Positions 45,317-55,527 of a stretch of DNA of 64,000 nt are shown here, in pieces. This DNA comes from Oreohelix idahoensis. Taxonomy: Eukaryota; Mollusca; Gastropoda; Stylommatophora; Oreohelicidae. How positions within the stretch are numbered: position 1 is the stretch's first letter; each line of letters begins with the position of its first letter. Below the pieces are notes generated by a model, which worked only from the letters and a program-made list of their open reading frames with translations, did not search any database and was not told the DNA's origin. The stretch is taken from NCBI GenBank assembly GCA_024509875.1, contig JAMPIV010000585.1, positions 558,001-622,000 on the forward strand, written 5' to 3'. The position numbers and the translations under genes are program-made.

Positions 45317-46248
45317 TCAATTAAATCGAAAATTTCTGTCCATGCTATTTGATCTTTGTCTGGGTGGATTGGACATCATAGTTCTAGCTGATGCCACTGG
45401 CAATGCATCCTTTATGTTAGTCCTGCTAAGATTTCTTCCAGGATGTGCAATTTGGTATTGTCGTCCAAGACTTTCTACTGCAGATAATGATTCAGGCTTT
45501 CTCTCCTGCAAAAAGGACAAAAAGTAACCACTGGCTGAAGACAGCACCTTGTCTCTTAAAAACAAGTCAGCCAGCCCATCAAAAGTTGTATCAATTGTTG
45601 ACAACTCAACCCATCTGGAAAAGCAAAGCTTAATTGATGAAATAAATTCAGCAAAATCCTTGGCTGAATCAGGCAACAATGATTTCAGTTAAAATCTGTA
45701 ACCATTTTCCTCCAGTTGATACTTTTTTTTAGCAATAAAGCTTTCACAGAATCATAATCATTTCTAGTATGATCATCCATGGTACAGACTGAAGTAAGAG
45801 CCTCACCAACTAACAAACTCATCAACCTGCTTGGCCATGTAGCTCTATCAATCTTAAACTCCTGGCAACATCTTTAATATCTATTTAAAAAGCACGAAAT
45901 ATCTATATTGGGATTAAATTTGGGCAAATTTAGTTTAAAAGTAGAGCCATGGTCTTTCTTTCCAGCCTCCTCACCTGCTGGATTAACCTGTTTATGTTGA
46001 AATCTTAATTTTTCCAACTCAATTTCTGCCATTCTTTGAGCATAGGCCATTTCTGCTTGAGCATGTGCCAATTTTTTCTCCGCAAGAGCTAATTCTTCCT
46101 GTCTTTTTATTTCATCCCTAGCAAAGATTCTCTCAACTCTTGCTATGTCCATTTCCTTTGCATGCTCATTGAGAGCAAAGGTTTTTAAGGCTTCCCCCTC
46201 TAGACCATAGTCTTTTCCAACCTTATTAAAATATTCTAGGGTAGCCAT
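45317..46248 (-). pseudogene. Gmr1-like element: gag
   Basis: 46248-45874 starts MATLEYFNKVGKDYGLEGEA and has a long charged coiled coil (EELALAEKKLAHAQAEMAYA). FKLNLPKFNPNIDISCFLNR follows, the conserved gag motif of many invertebrate gypsy elements. 45679-45317 continues with SAKDFAEFISSIKLCFSRWV, DLFLRDKVLSSASGYFLSFL and an Arg/Ser-rich end. A frameshift separates the two; the middle is in a third frame. Downstream to ~45150 the translation is Asn/Arg-rich, perhaps a nucleic-acid-binding tail without a clear zinc knuckle. Confidence 0.75.
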
Positions 46249-47491
46249 AATTCACTATTATTGTGACTCCAAATTGTCCAATAATAATTTAAATAATATA
46301 TATATTTAATATGTGAGCAATATCAGCAATAATATTTCACCACTCCATATCAATCAACTGCATTGAACTATATATGGTATATTATGAGCACCAAAAAAAA
46401 AATTAGAGCTACAAACAAGATTACGGGAGAACAGTAGAAAGAGCCAACCCAAGACAATACTAATGAATAAACCAAGGCATATAAATATATAAACTGTAGA
46501 AAAATGGAAAAAATTGGCTCTACCACACTTATGACAGTACAAGCACAATTTCACAACATATAATACATCTAATAAATGAAGGATAGTTAGATGAAGTACG
46601 GGACCCCAAGATGCAGCAATAGTGAATGCAGTCAGCGACCCATAGCTTGACTGCTTGCATCAGGATCAGCGAACCAGAGCTGATCAAGACCGTACTCCAC
46701 CTCCACGTGGTGGTCCTGGAAACAGTCTGCAGTAGTGCAGTCTGGCTGAGTGAGTACGGATCAAAATTGGAAGGCAAACCCGGTCCCTAAAACATGCCGT
46801 GCAGAAGTCGGATGTGTCGACCGAAAGGTGCAGATATCACAGCTTAGGCGCAAACAGACACAATGCAACCACCGTCCTTTTCAGGGCGAATGAGGAAGAA
46901 GAAGAAGATGAAGTACACAATTTTCACAAACAATAATGAAGAATAAACCAAATAAAATACAATGAACTTGACAACAACTACAAATTTACAAATAAACAGG
47001 GCAAAACTAATAGCAATGGTTATAGTAAGCTCAGTGGTAGCAGTAAACACACAGCTTTGTAATGTTGGCCCCACTATCTGAGAAAACCATACACCAAGAA
47101 CAACCAAGAATTCACGACCATAGGATTGGTATTGTGAATTCAGGGTTCCCTCGCCAACCAACCCGCCTAACACACAAACATGGAAATACAGAAATACTTG
47201 AAACATATAAAAAAAGAACCCTGTCAAATGAGATTCTTCAAAACTCACGCTGTACGAATCAATAAATCTACTTATCTGTATTTCTGAAAAAAATCCTCCT
47301 GGGTCCAACTTCTGCCTCAGGGAAACAACGATTCAATACAAATGCAGCGACCAGGGTTAGACATAGGATGCAAACTTGCAGCCGATCAGCACCGCCATCT
47401 TGAAAATTTTCTTCACTTGAAAAAAATTAGTCCTCAGACTTGAAAATTTACTTGAGCATACTGGAAACAGTTCCAAATTATACTTTCAGAT
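46249..47491. other. Leader region between 5' LTR and gag; no gene
   Basis: Open frames at 47308-46844 and 46777-46529 (minus) lack motifs and codon support. At 1.24 kb it is long for a leader and may contain an older insertion, but I see no ends. Confidence 0.45.
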
Positions 47492-47509
47492 CCCGGCTTG
47501 AGGCTACCA
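47492..47509 (-). promoter_or_regulatory. Candidate primer-binding site
   Basis: The minus strand reads TGGTAGCCTCAAGCCGGGA five bases inside the 5' LTR (gap 47510-47514). TGG start and position fit a tRNA-primed minus-strand start; which tRNA is not clear to me. Confidence 0.5.
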
Positions 47510-47514
47510 ATAAC

Positions 47515-47799
47515 TGATGCATGTCGTTTTATTATAAATATGCCGGAGAGGGTCTCTATGGCCAAAGTAGACTCTAGGGGATAGTACAACAACACGAATC
47601 AGCATAACTGCAGTGCGCTGACAAACACCTCCTTCACAAATATGCATTTTATTTAACTTGACACAAAAGCTCCATGAAATCAGTTCTCACCAAAAGGCAA
47701 ATGCAGTAATTAGTAGTAGTCCAGTCGGTTCACTATCAAACGCTGGTCAATGGCAATCATACAAACTTTATTATTCATCGTCCACTGGACATCTTTATA
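47515..47799 (-). repeat. 5' LTR of the Gmr1-like element, truncated
   Basis: Starts TGATGCATGTCG at 47515 and follows the left LTR to '...gacatctttat'. There it jumps to host intron with only a 'tat' microhomology. Compared with the left LTR it lacks the outer ~145 bp, so promoter sequence and the target duplication are gone. Confidence 0.75.
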
Positions 47800-47883
47800 G
47801 ATTAGTCTAGGTAAGAAGGACACGTTGATCAATGTTTTTTGACATTTCTTTTAATAAATATTTCAATTACTACTATATTGCAG

Positions 47884-47964
47884 AAAAGAAAGATGCAGAC
47901 GTTGGCGTAAATTACATCAAGCCACCGAAACGCCAGAAGAAGCTGAATTACGCCATGCTCAACA
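47884..47964 (+). CDS. Array exon 4: 27-residue ETPE/STPR-like repeat
   Basis: 81 nt after attgcag and before CA|GTAAAT. Encodes KERCRRWRKLHQATETPEEA then ELRHAQ. It lies just right of the retroelement, whose junction falls in the intron at about 47799: sequence from 'gattagtctaggtaagaagg' again matches the intron unit. Confidence 0.75.
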
Positions 47965-47999
47965 GTAAATATGAATATTTCTCATTTTAAATTATTATC

Positions 48000-48235
48000 A
48001 TCATCTCACCCTTCAGCTCTTCATGGAGCATAGACCTTAAACAAACTTATGCCAAGTCTTCCTGTCCTGTGCCATCAGCTCAAGGTCTTTCTATGTCTTC
48101 TTCATGTCTGTCTCCAGTTCTCTTCTTCATGTGATCCTTGGTCTCCCTTTAGTTCTCTCTTACCTTATCAAACACTTTCATTTTGTCTTGTGATTACAGT
48201 TGTGGGAAAGGACAGCCAGGTCATCGGCAAAAACT
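48000..48235 (-). pseudogene. LINE reverse-transcriptase scrap, antisense
   Basis: The minus strand near 48207-48228 encodes FADDLAV, an RT active-site block. The adjoining 'catcatctcacccttcagctcttcatgg...aagtcttcctgtcctg' looks like an antisense LINE C-terminal segment. It lies inside the repeat-intron between array exons 4 and 5 and explains why that intron is longer than the next one. Confidence 0.45.
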
Positions 48236-48392
48236 AAAATTCATTTCAAATTATGCTGTGTGCTAATTTTGTATGACAATGGAGAAAATGTGCAGTTTTG
48301 ATGTTTGTTTTGTCACTTCTTCCCTTGTACATTTTTTTTTTACAGGTAGCCACTATTCTTTAACTAAATTTTGTATAACTACTATATTGTAG

Positions 48393-48473
48393 AAATAAAA
48401 GATCAAGGCGGTGGCGTACATTGCACCAAGCCACTGAAACACCGGAAGAAGCTGTGGTACGTCGTGCTCAGCA
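48393..48473 (+). CDS. Array exon 5: 27-residue ETPE/STPR-like repeat
   Basis: 81 nt after attgtag and before CA|GTAAGT. Encodes NKRSRRWRTLHQATETPEEA then VVRRAQ. The following intron is only 169 bp, probably the size of one undecorated intron unit. Confidence 0.75.
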
Positions 48474-48642
48474 GTAAGTATGAACTTTGTTCATTTTTCA
48501 ATAATGCTAAGTGCTAATTTTTTTATATATGAGAGAAGAAATGTGTAACTCTGGCCTTTTTTTAAAAACATCTTTCCCCATCAGTTTATTTTTACATGTA
48601 CCACTCTTCTTTAAAAACATATTTTGATGATCTCTATTGCAG

Positions 48643-48814
48643 AAATGAAAGATTCAGACGTTGGCGCAAAATGCACCAAGCCAGTGAAACACCAGAAGAA
48701 ACTGCATTACGTCGAGCTAAAGCTGCAGAACAAAAGCGGAGGTATCGTGCATTGCAGCGGGCTACAAAAGAACTGGAAGACACTGCATCATGTCTTGACC
48801 ATGTGGCATATCAG
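48643..48814 (+). CDS. Array exon 6: terminal repeat plus C-terminal extension
   Basis: Acceptor ctattgcag before 48643. Encodes NERFRRWRKMHQASETPEET, then ALRRAKAAEQKRRYRALQRA, then TKELEDTASCLDHVAYQ, and ends at CAG|GTAAGA (48814/48815). The splice phase changes here: it enters like the other exons but leaves in phase 0, so this is a different, boundary exon. The second half looks like the start of another repeat (EQKRRYRALQRA) followed by non-repeat sequence. A downstream exon is expected but not identified; the P-type transposase begins 250 bp later. The frame stays open past the donor to a stop at 48941, so a read-through form is possible. Confidence 0.7.
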
Positions 48815-49064
48815 GTAAGAAGATATCATGCTTCACATCAAGCACTACTTCCAAATTATGTTACTTGCAATAAAGATATCAATGTTAATTCTTTACCGTT
48901 TAAATTGGCCAAAAGCGCCCACGCACAAAGTCTAAGGTACTAGAGCCCCTCTATATAGAGAGTTGCGCGAACTATGTCAGAATCGAAAACGAGGCTGAAC
49001 AATGTAGACGCCATTTTTGGCTGGACAATACCAGGGCTAGTAGCGAGAATAAGCATCGAGTAAG

Positions 49065-49149
49065 ATGCCTAATTGTTCAGCTTTTGGCTGTAGCAATAGC
49101 TCTAGCAGAGGATACAGATTGTTCTCGTTTCCAGCAGACAAGAAAGTTA
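49065..49149 (+). pseudogene. P transposase: first half of THAP zinc finger
   Basis: ATG at 49065; MPNCSAFGCSNSSSRGYRLF then SFPADKKV. C-x4-C at residues 4 and 9 and the F-x-FP block are the classic THAP N-terminus. The codon is cut after one base of the Arg codon by the mariner. The domain continues at 50489 with SIWECKVSRKHWKAS, including the invariant Trp. Confidence 0.85.
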
Positions 49150-50488
49150 CAAGTGGCGTTCAGAAAGTAATGCACCACATCGTTTTTCTCAGCTAATAAT
49201 GAAGACAGAAGCATTACATTTTGCACACTTCAAATATGGCATGCGCCAATTGTGTGCGCCAAATTGCACTGCAACCGGCCAAATAATACAGCTGCCCTAA
49301 ACCGTTGAAATGGAGCGTGTTAGCAACTTGCGTTATAAACAGCGAATTGTGATAGAATTTCTCGTTGCAGAGAAGGACACTGTTGTGAATATTCACAAGC
49401 ATCTATGTGATGTGTATGGAAGTTTTGCATCGACAGGAGTACAGTCAGTTGCTGGGTTCAGAGAATCAAAGAATCAGGAAGTGGAGATACGGAGCTGCTT
49501 GATCGGCCGCGCTGTGGACGTCCTGCCACAGCCACCAACACAGAAATGTTGAAATGCGCTGAGGGCATTATTCTTACTGGTAGGTGAATCACTACTCAAC
49601 AATTGGCCTTACAGCTGTCAGTCAGCATTGGTAGTGTAAATGCAGTTATAAAAACTCTCGGATTTTCTAAGGTTTGCGCAAGATGGGTTCCTCGAAGTCT
49701 CACAAATGACCACCGATTGCAAAGGAAAGCAATTTCTTCTGAATTGTTGGAGCGTTTCATTGCTGATGGAGAGAACTTTTTGGCTAAGATCGTTACAGGT
49801 GACGAAACCTGTGCACATCATTTTGAACCTGAGACAAAAAGACAGTCAATGGAGTGGCATCATTCGCAATCACCAAGAAGAAAGAAATTCAAGACAATTC
49901 CTTCAGCTGGAAAGGTCATGATCACTGTCTTTTGGGACATTGAAGGTGTGATTCTTGTGGACGTTATACCAAGAGGAGAGACAATCAATTTGCAAGCTTA
50001 CATTAAGACATTGAAAAAACTCAATCAACGTTTTCGCAGAGTTCGGCCGCACAAGAATCCAGCAGACCTGCTTCTCCTTCACGACAATGCACGCCCTCAC
50101 ACAAGTCTGGCAACACGGGAAGCAATCACCAAATTGGGTAGGACTGTGCTACCCCATCCACCCTATAGTCCCAATTTGGCACCCTCTGATTTTTCATCTA
50201 TTTGGTCCACTTAAAGATGCACTCCGTGGGACAAGGTTTGAAGATGATGAAGGAGTGATTCATGCAGCGAAGAAATGGCTACATGATCAAGACAAAATCT
50301 GGTACGGGCTAGGAATACATGCACTTGTTTTGCGCTGGCATAAAGCTGTACAAGTTGATGGGGATTATGTTGAATAATACCGATGTTTACACGACATATC
50401 CATGTATATTGTATATAAATTTCATGTTTTTTTAATAAACAGCTCCTGAGAAAAATGGTGTGGTGCATTACTTTCTGAACGCCCCTCG
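49150..50488 (+). mobile_element. Mariner-family DNA transposon
   Basis: 1339 bp between TA duplications (49148-49149, 50489-50490). The terminal inverted repeats are about 37 bp with few mismatches: the left end after a short variable tip reads GGCGTTCAGAAAGTAATGCA and the right end is its complement. The transposase is encoded inside on the + strand. It is inserted in the THAP finger codons, exactly after 'gtta'. Confidence 0.95.
49310..50377 (+). pseudogene. Mariner transposase, frameshifted
   Basis: Start MERVSNLRYKQRIVIEFLVA. The N-terminal helix-turn-helix region is damaged between 49420 and 49600 (shift, stop near 49552). The 49603-50214 frame gives RWVPRSLTNDHRLQRKAIS, IVTGDETCAHHF with the first Asp, LLLHDNARPHTS with the second Asp, and PPYSPNLAPSDF with the third. 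This spacing fits the D,D34D mariner triad. After a shift the end reads LFGPLKDALRGTRF...LHDQDKIWY to a stop at 50375. Inactive, but the terminal repeats could still be mobilised by a related enzyme. Confidence 0.92.
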
Positions 50489-50651
50489 TAGATCGATCTG
50501 GGAATGCAAAGTGAGTAGAAAACATTGGAAAGCTTCTGTCGTAATTTGAATCTGTCTTGACAACACGGTCATAATTACCGCGCTCACTATAGGATAAAAG
50601 GACCAACCAATCAGGACGCTCCTTTTCTGATATGTATAACGAAATCTTTTT

Positions 50652-51000
50652 ATGTTGGACAGAAAGGACCTATTCTGTGCAAAAGTTGGGAAGGAGTTAT
50701 TTTATTTCTTAAAGAATAAATTGAAACGAGAGGAAATTATTTTACAACAAGAAATGGAATTGGCGCGTATTAAATTGGAGACAGCAAGATTACAAGCACA
50801 AAGTGCTGATGCAAACCAGAATAATAACGCACAAAATGGATCATCATCCAGCCAACCTAAACACTTCTACAACTTTAAACTACCCATTTTCAACTTGAAC
50901 GTCGACGACCTTTCATCGTTCCTGGCACGGTTTGAACAGACTTGCAAATCTAACCATTTGCCTGAAGAGTCATGGGTACTCAAGTTAAATGAAAGCTTTT
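50652..51000 (+). pseudogene. Gypsy-type gag relic
   Basis: KLKREEIILQQEMELARIKL then a Gln/Asn-rich stretch, FKLPIFNLNVDDLSSFLARF and EQTCKSNHLPEESWVLKL. This is the coiled coil plus FxLPxFN..DD..SFL.RFE motif of invertebrate gypsy gag, clearer here than in the copy at 46248. It is cut after LKLNES by the first satellite unit; the open frame on to 51086 is satellite. Confidence 0.72.
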
Positions 51001-51903
51001 ATGCTTGTAGCACAAGAGTAAAGTACATCCAATTACCTTCAGTTTCATATACAACAACAAAGTTATTTATACATTTGAACATTTAAAAAAAATGATTTCC
51101 AAACAACAACAATAAAAACACACAGGGTTGACAATTTCCTCTTTTTTTGCAACAATATGACCTGTTGTTGTAATTTGTGAAATTAACAATCTTCTGAGTG
51201 TTTATTGATTAAAAACTGATTGAACTTTGTTAGAATACTTCTGTTTGAGACATTTTTAAACTTTACACTTGGATATTCTCATGAATAACAATTGTAGAAG
51301 AATTTTAATGAATACTTTTAGTCTAATTTTACACCGGCTTCTTCTTTTGTCCTCCATTTTACCTTGAATAACTAATCATTTTTCAATGAAAGCTTTTATA
51401 TATGTAGCACAAGAGTAAAGTACATCCAATTACCTTCAGTTTCATATACAACAACAAAGTTATTTATGCATATGAACATTTTTAAAAATTATTTCCAAAT
51501 AAAAACACACCGGGTTGACAATTTCATCTTTTTTACAACAATATGACCTGTTGTTGTAATTTGTGAAATTAACAATCTTCTAAGTGTTTATTGATTAAAA
51601 ACTGATTGTACTTTGTAAGAGTACTTCTGTTTGTGACATTTTGAAACTTTACCCTTGGATATTCTAATGAGGAACAAATGTAGAAGAATTTTAATGAATA
51701 CTTTTAGTCTAATTTTGCACCGGTTTCTTCTTTTGTCCTCCATTTTACCTTGAATAACTAATAATTTTTCAATGAAAGCTTTTATACTTGTAGCACAAGA
51801 GTAAAGTACATCCAATTACCTTCAGTTTCATATACAACAACTAAGTTATTTATGCATATGAACATTTAAAAAAAATATTTCCAAACAACAACAATAAAAA
51901 CGC
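50991..51903. repeat. Tandem satellite, ~390-bp unit, 2.3 copies
   Basis: Units begin 'gaaagctttta' at 50991, 51388 and 51774 (periods 397 and 386). Each runs through 'cacaagagtaaagtacatcc', 'caatatgacctgttgttg' and 'cattttaccttgaataacta'. Units differ by small indels (e.g. loss of 'aacaacaat' in unit 2). The third stops near 51903 after 'aataaaaacgca'. No coding. Confidence 0.95.
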
Positions 51904-53163
51904 ATTGGGGTGGCCATTTTTGCTTGGGCCAAACCCACTTTTTTGCTTGGGGCTGAAAGAGTTAATAAGTAGGTACTAAGACGGCCTCATAATAGTAATT
52001 CATTTAAAGAGAAAAATTGGTTTTAGTGATATTTCTAGATCAGGGTAGTTCCCGATTTAGCTACATAACGAGTGCATAGATTTAAATGACATGGAATAAC
52101 TAAACCATAAAGATATAGAAAGAGATAAATTGGCAGTTTAAATATCACTTTAAATAATTAAAATCGGCCCAGTAATAAGTTAAATATAAAATATTTACAC
52201 TTAATCACTTTATACGGGCAAGCTGAAATAAGCCTAGGGTTTGATTCTTAAAAATACTTTTGGACCGTGCTTCCGATTGGGCGGACGCGGCGCTATATAT
52301 AGAACTAGGATGTAGGAAATTCCGCCACATAATTTGAATAAACCAAGCTGCATGAATCGAGCGCAAACATATTCTGCAAAGTCTTTTGCCACTGAGATCT
52401 GTAAGCAGACCAAAATTTCCCATTGAAGGCCGGTCTCAGCTTGAGTATTGTTGCCTGAGGGTAAGAAAGATATATATATTTGTATATAATGTTGATTATT
52501 TCCCTTTGTATACCCGCCTATGTGTTCAGGGATGTGTAGAAAGTGAAACTACAGGACTAATGTGTTGCTGCCATGACCGGCTTACTTGTAAACATGTGTG
52601 ATTTTGAAATGAAAGCCAGCAATGAAAAATGTGTATAATATTTGTAAGTAGGGCAAAAATTACGACTAAGTTTGAATAGAGTCCTTGAATGAGTATTTCA
52701 TCCTGGCATTACACACGGTTCACGATCATAAGATAGGGGTACAGGAATTGTTAACATGATGTAATCAAATTGTTACTTGCTATTGTGTACTTAACCAAAT
52801 CATTGTATGGAAGCCAATCATGGGCTAAGGAATCTATCATAGGATGTTTACAGGAAATGACGAATCACTTGGAACTGGCTGTAAGAGAAATGAAGTTATC
52901 TGTCATGTGCAAACTGTTAGCACAATATCAGAATAAGATTTTATGTGATGTTTTATGTGTGTGTGTGGAGTGGTGCTGGAGCCTACATGGAATGCGATTA
53001 TCTTTCATTCCAGGTTCTGTCTTGATATTACCAAGTACTACACAATCCACTGAGAGGAAATCTGTTGGTACCTAAAGCTCTATATTTTCAAGAGCCTTAC
53101 CACGTTCCCAGCCTGGAGTTGCAGTAATCCCGGCCAGTTCAATGAAGATCATCATATAATTCA
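51904..53163. other. No gene recognised
   Basis: AT-rich. The open frames 52205-52423 (minus) and 52770-53075 (plus) lack any motif and are not called. Confidence 0.45.
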
Positions 53164-53167
53164 GTTA

Positions 53168-53854
53168 ACACATTAACTACCGCAAGCCGCTGTCAGCGGC
53201 TCGCAAAATAAACACATTTGAACTGCACGCCGCTCAGAGCGCCAATCTAATTTTAGTAATAAAACGAATGAAACATGTACTGAAACACTTTCTGATCTGG
53301 ATCGAGATTTTGAGTTGCCACCGGAAAACAAATTCCCAAAGCATGGTTGTTGTAGAACACTGGAAAATTGATATTATGTTCGTATTTTTCAGCGTTTTGG
53401 GTTAGTTACCAAATCGTGTAAAACTGTTTACCGTGGCAACTAGTGATAGGACTACAAAAAATGCGTGTACATCTCGTCTAATGGCTGAATAGGATAGAAA
53501 CATGTTTCAACAACTGACTGATAGATTTAGCGACGAGGACAAGAGTGAAAACGGTGTGCACATTGATTGAAATTGTGATTTTGATAGAGATGGGGTGCAA
53601 GCAGTTATAATTGTGAAAGTATTGCAAGTCCTCAGCCATCGGAGGGCCGTTAAATAGCAACAACCTCTATTAGAGTTACAGCTGGTGTTTATTGTAATAG
53701 TACATTCATTTATCTTTACAATGACGTGTAATTCATAAAAATCTGTAAACAATTACGAAAACTACAGCTTACTTTGTACAAACACCTGCAGGATGAAAAT
53801 GGGAAAAAAATTTAATTCGGCCACAGTGTGTTTTTCAATTCGGTAGTTAATGTG
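53168..53854. mobile_element. piggyBac-type MITE
   Basis: 687 bp with TTAA at both flanks (53164-53167 and 53855-53858) and perfect 14-bp terminal inverted repeats CACATTAACTACCG / CGGTAGTTAATGTG. TTAA targets are specific to piggyBac. Just inside the left end is the palindrome 'agccgctgtcagcggct'. Interior frames are too broken to show a transposase, so it is non-autonomous or a deletion derivative. Confidence 0.88.
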
Positions 53855-54260
53855 TTAAGTGGAAGCTAATTCCACTGAACAGCCCATCCAGAAAAATAAA
53901 ACTTATAACCACCACTCAGACTAAAAGAGAATCTTATAAGGATGATATATGACAGAAATTTTTACAATAAAGTGAAAGCTACAGTCCAGGGACAGTGATT
54001 ATGGATTTATAAAATACCATAATTGATCTTATCTTGTTACTGTTAACCTATCATGCATTATGGAAAAGTACATTTCATATTATTTATTTAAGGTTGTAAA
54101 TATTATTTGACTTCTTTTGAGAATTCCTGACCGAAAAAATAAATCGGTAGAGGACAAATAAATTGTATATAAATTTCAGTCAGCCTTGCTTAATAACTCT
54201 TATTAAGTTAATGTTCTGTATTGAGATTTGTTACCAATAAATAATTCAATTATCCCCTAG
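53855..54260. other. No gene recognised
   Basis: AT-rich flank between the MITE and the LINE A target duplication. Confidence 0.45.
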
Positions 54261-54273
54261 ATAGCTAGCCATT

Positions 54274-55527
54274 TCAAAGGCAGTAGATCACAAACTGAGG
54301 AAAGAACAAGCAGGATTTAGAAAGAACAGGAGATGTGTAGATCATATATTCACTCTCAGGAACATTATAGAGCAGTGCTCAGAATGGCAAAGACAGCTTT
54401 ACATTAATTTTGTTGATTTTGAAAAGGCTTTTGACAGCATACATAGGGACAGTTTATGGAAAATACTGAGGTTTTATGGAATTCCAAGCTGCATAGTGTC
54501 AATCATAAAAAGCCTCTATGCAAACTTTACGTGCAGTGTTGGGCAGAGCGACCTAACCTTTGAGGTGAAGACAGGAGTACGACAGGGATGCCCCTTATCA
54601 ACCACTCTATTTTTAACAGTCATAGACTGGGTGATGCGCTAGACAACAGAGGGCAGTCCAAGAGGAATAAGATGGACAACATTTTCTACATTGGAAGATC
54701 TGGAATATGCAGATGACATTGCACTGCTAGCACATTCACATCAACACATCCAAGAAAAAACGGATAGACTTAATAAGTTTAGCCAGCAGGTGGGCTTGAA
54801 CATCAATTTAAAGAAGTCTGAGGTCATGACGCTCAATGTGAGCAACCCTGAGCCCATATCAGTAAGGAATAAGCAATTGGTACAGACAGATACCTTCACA
54901 TACCTAGGAAGCATAGTAACACCAGACGGCGGGGCAGGCAAAGACATCAACATCAGAATGAATAAGGCAAGAACAGCCTTCTTTAGCCTAAACAATATCT
55001 GGAAGTCCTCCCAATACAGCACAAGCACAAAATTAAGATTATATCAGAGCTGTGTGCTTTCTGTGCTTCTCTATGGTGCGGAATGCTGGAGAGTTACAGA
55101 GAAGGAAATGTCGAAATTGTCCTCTTTTCACACAACATGCCTAAGAAAAATTCACCGAATCTTTTGGCCGAATACCATCACTAACCAAGATCTGCTTACT
55201 CGTAGCAAGCAAGAGGACATGCACACCATCATAGCTGGCAGACGCTGGAACTGGGTTGGTCATGTCCTCAGAAGAGACCCCGATGCCATCACAAGAACAG
55301 CTATGCTTTGGACCCCTGAAGGAAAACGAAAGAGAGGCCGACCAAAAACAACCTGGCGGAGGACTGTGGAGGCTGAGATGCAAAGAATGAACCAGAGTTG
55401 GGGCACTGTACGAAGGATGGCCACCGACCGAGCAAAGTGGAATCAATTTGTTGTTGCCCTACAAGACGCCACTAGGCGTGATGGCCACTGACTGCTTTGA
55501 CGGTCGGCGGCTGAGGATCAAAGAAGA
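54274..55527 (+). mobile_element. LINE family A, 5'-truncated copy
   Basis: The 13-bp ATAGCTAGCCATT flanks it (54261-54273, 55528-55540). It begins at KAVDHKLRKEQAGF (start of RT). FVDFEKAFDSIHRDS and TGVRQGCPLSTTLF follow (a TAG replaces an Arg codon near 54641), and the 266-codon frame 54691-55491 gives EYADDIALLAHS, TFTYLGSIVTPDGG and RKRGRPKTTWRR to the stop. About 98% like 29147-30404, so both insertions are fairly recent. Confidence 0.95.

Larger units (their letters stand above)
33787..47799 (-). mobile_element. LTR retroelement with INT-before-RT (Gmr1-like) pol, interrupting the exon array
   Basis: About 10.2 kb once the nested LINE B is removed. Direct repeats of ~285 bp at about 95% identity occur at 33787-33806 plus 37579-37848 and at 47515-47799. 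They start TGATGCATGTCG on the + strand, so the element reads leftward. Inside the right copy lies a tRNA-complementary primer-site candidate (CCA end at 47507-47509). Left of pol, a purine tract on the minus strand is followed by TG (37990/37991). Coding runs gag, protease, integrase, RT, RNase H. The left LTR reaches 37990, whereas the right one stops at about 47799, so its outer ~145 bp are gone. Host intron sequence resumes at both sides. A spliced gene (39161-39819) lies inside the 3' region, which is unexpected. Confidence 0.7.

Noticed and set aside
46529..47308. Two minus-strand frames (154 and 82 codons) in the retroelement leader
   Set aside because: Hydrophobic, no recognisable domain, upstream of gag; not supported as env or accessory gene.
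47515..47799. Independent 285-bp MITE as an alternative to an LTR
   Set aside because: Its partner at 33787/37579 extends further to a TG...CA-consistent end, a primer-site candidate lies inside it, and no terminal inverted repeats are present.
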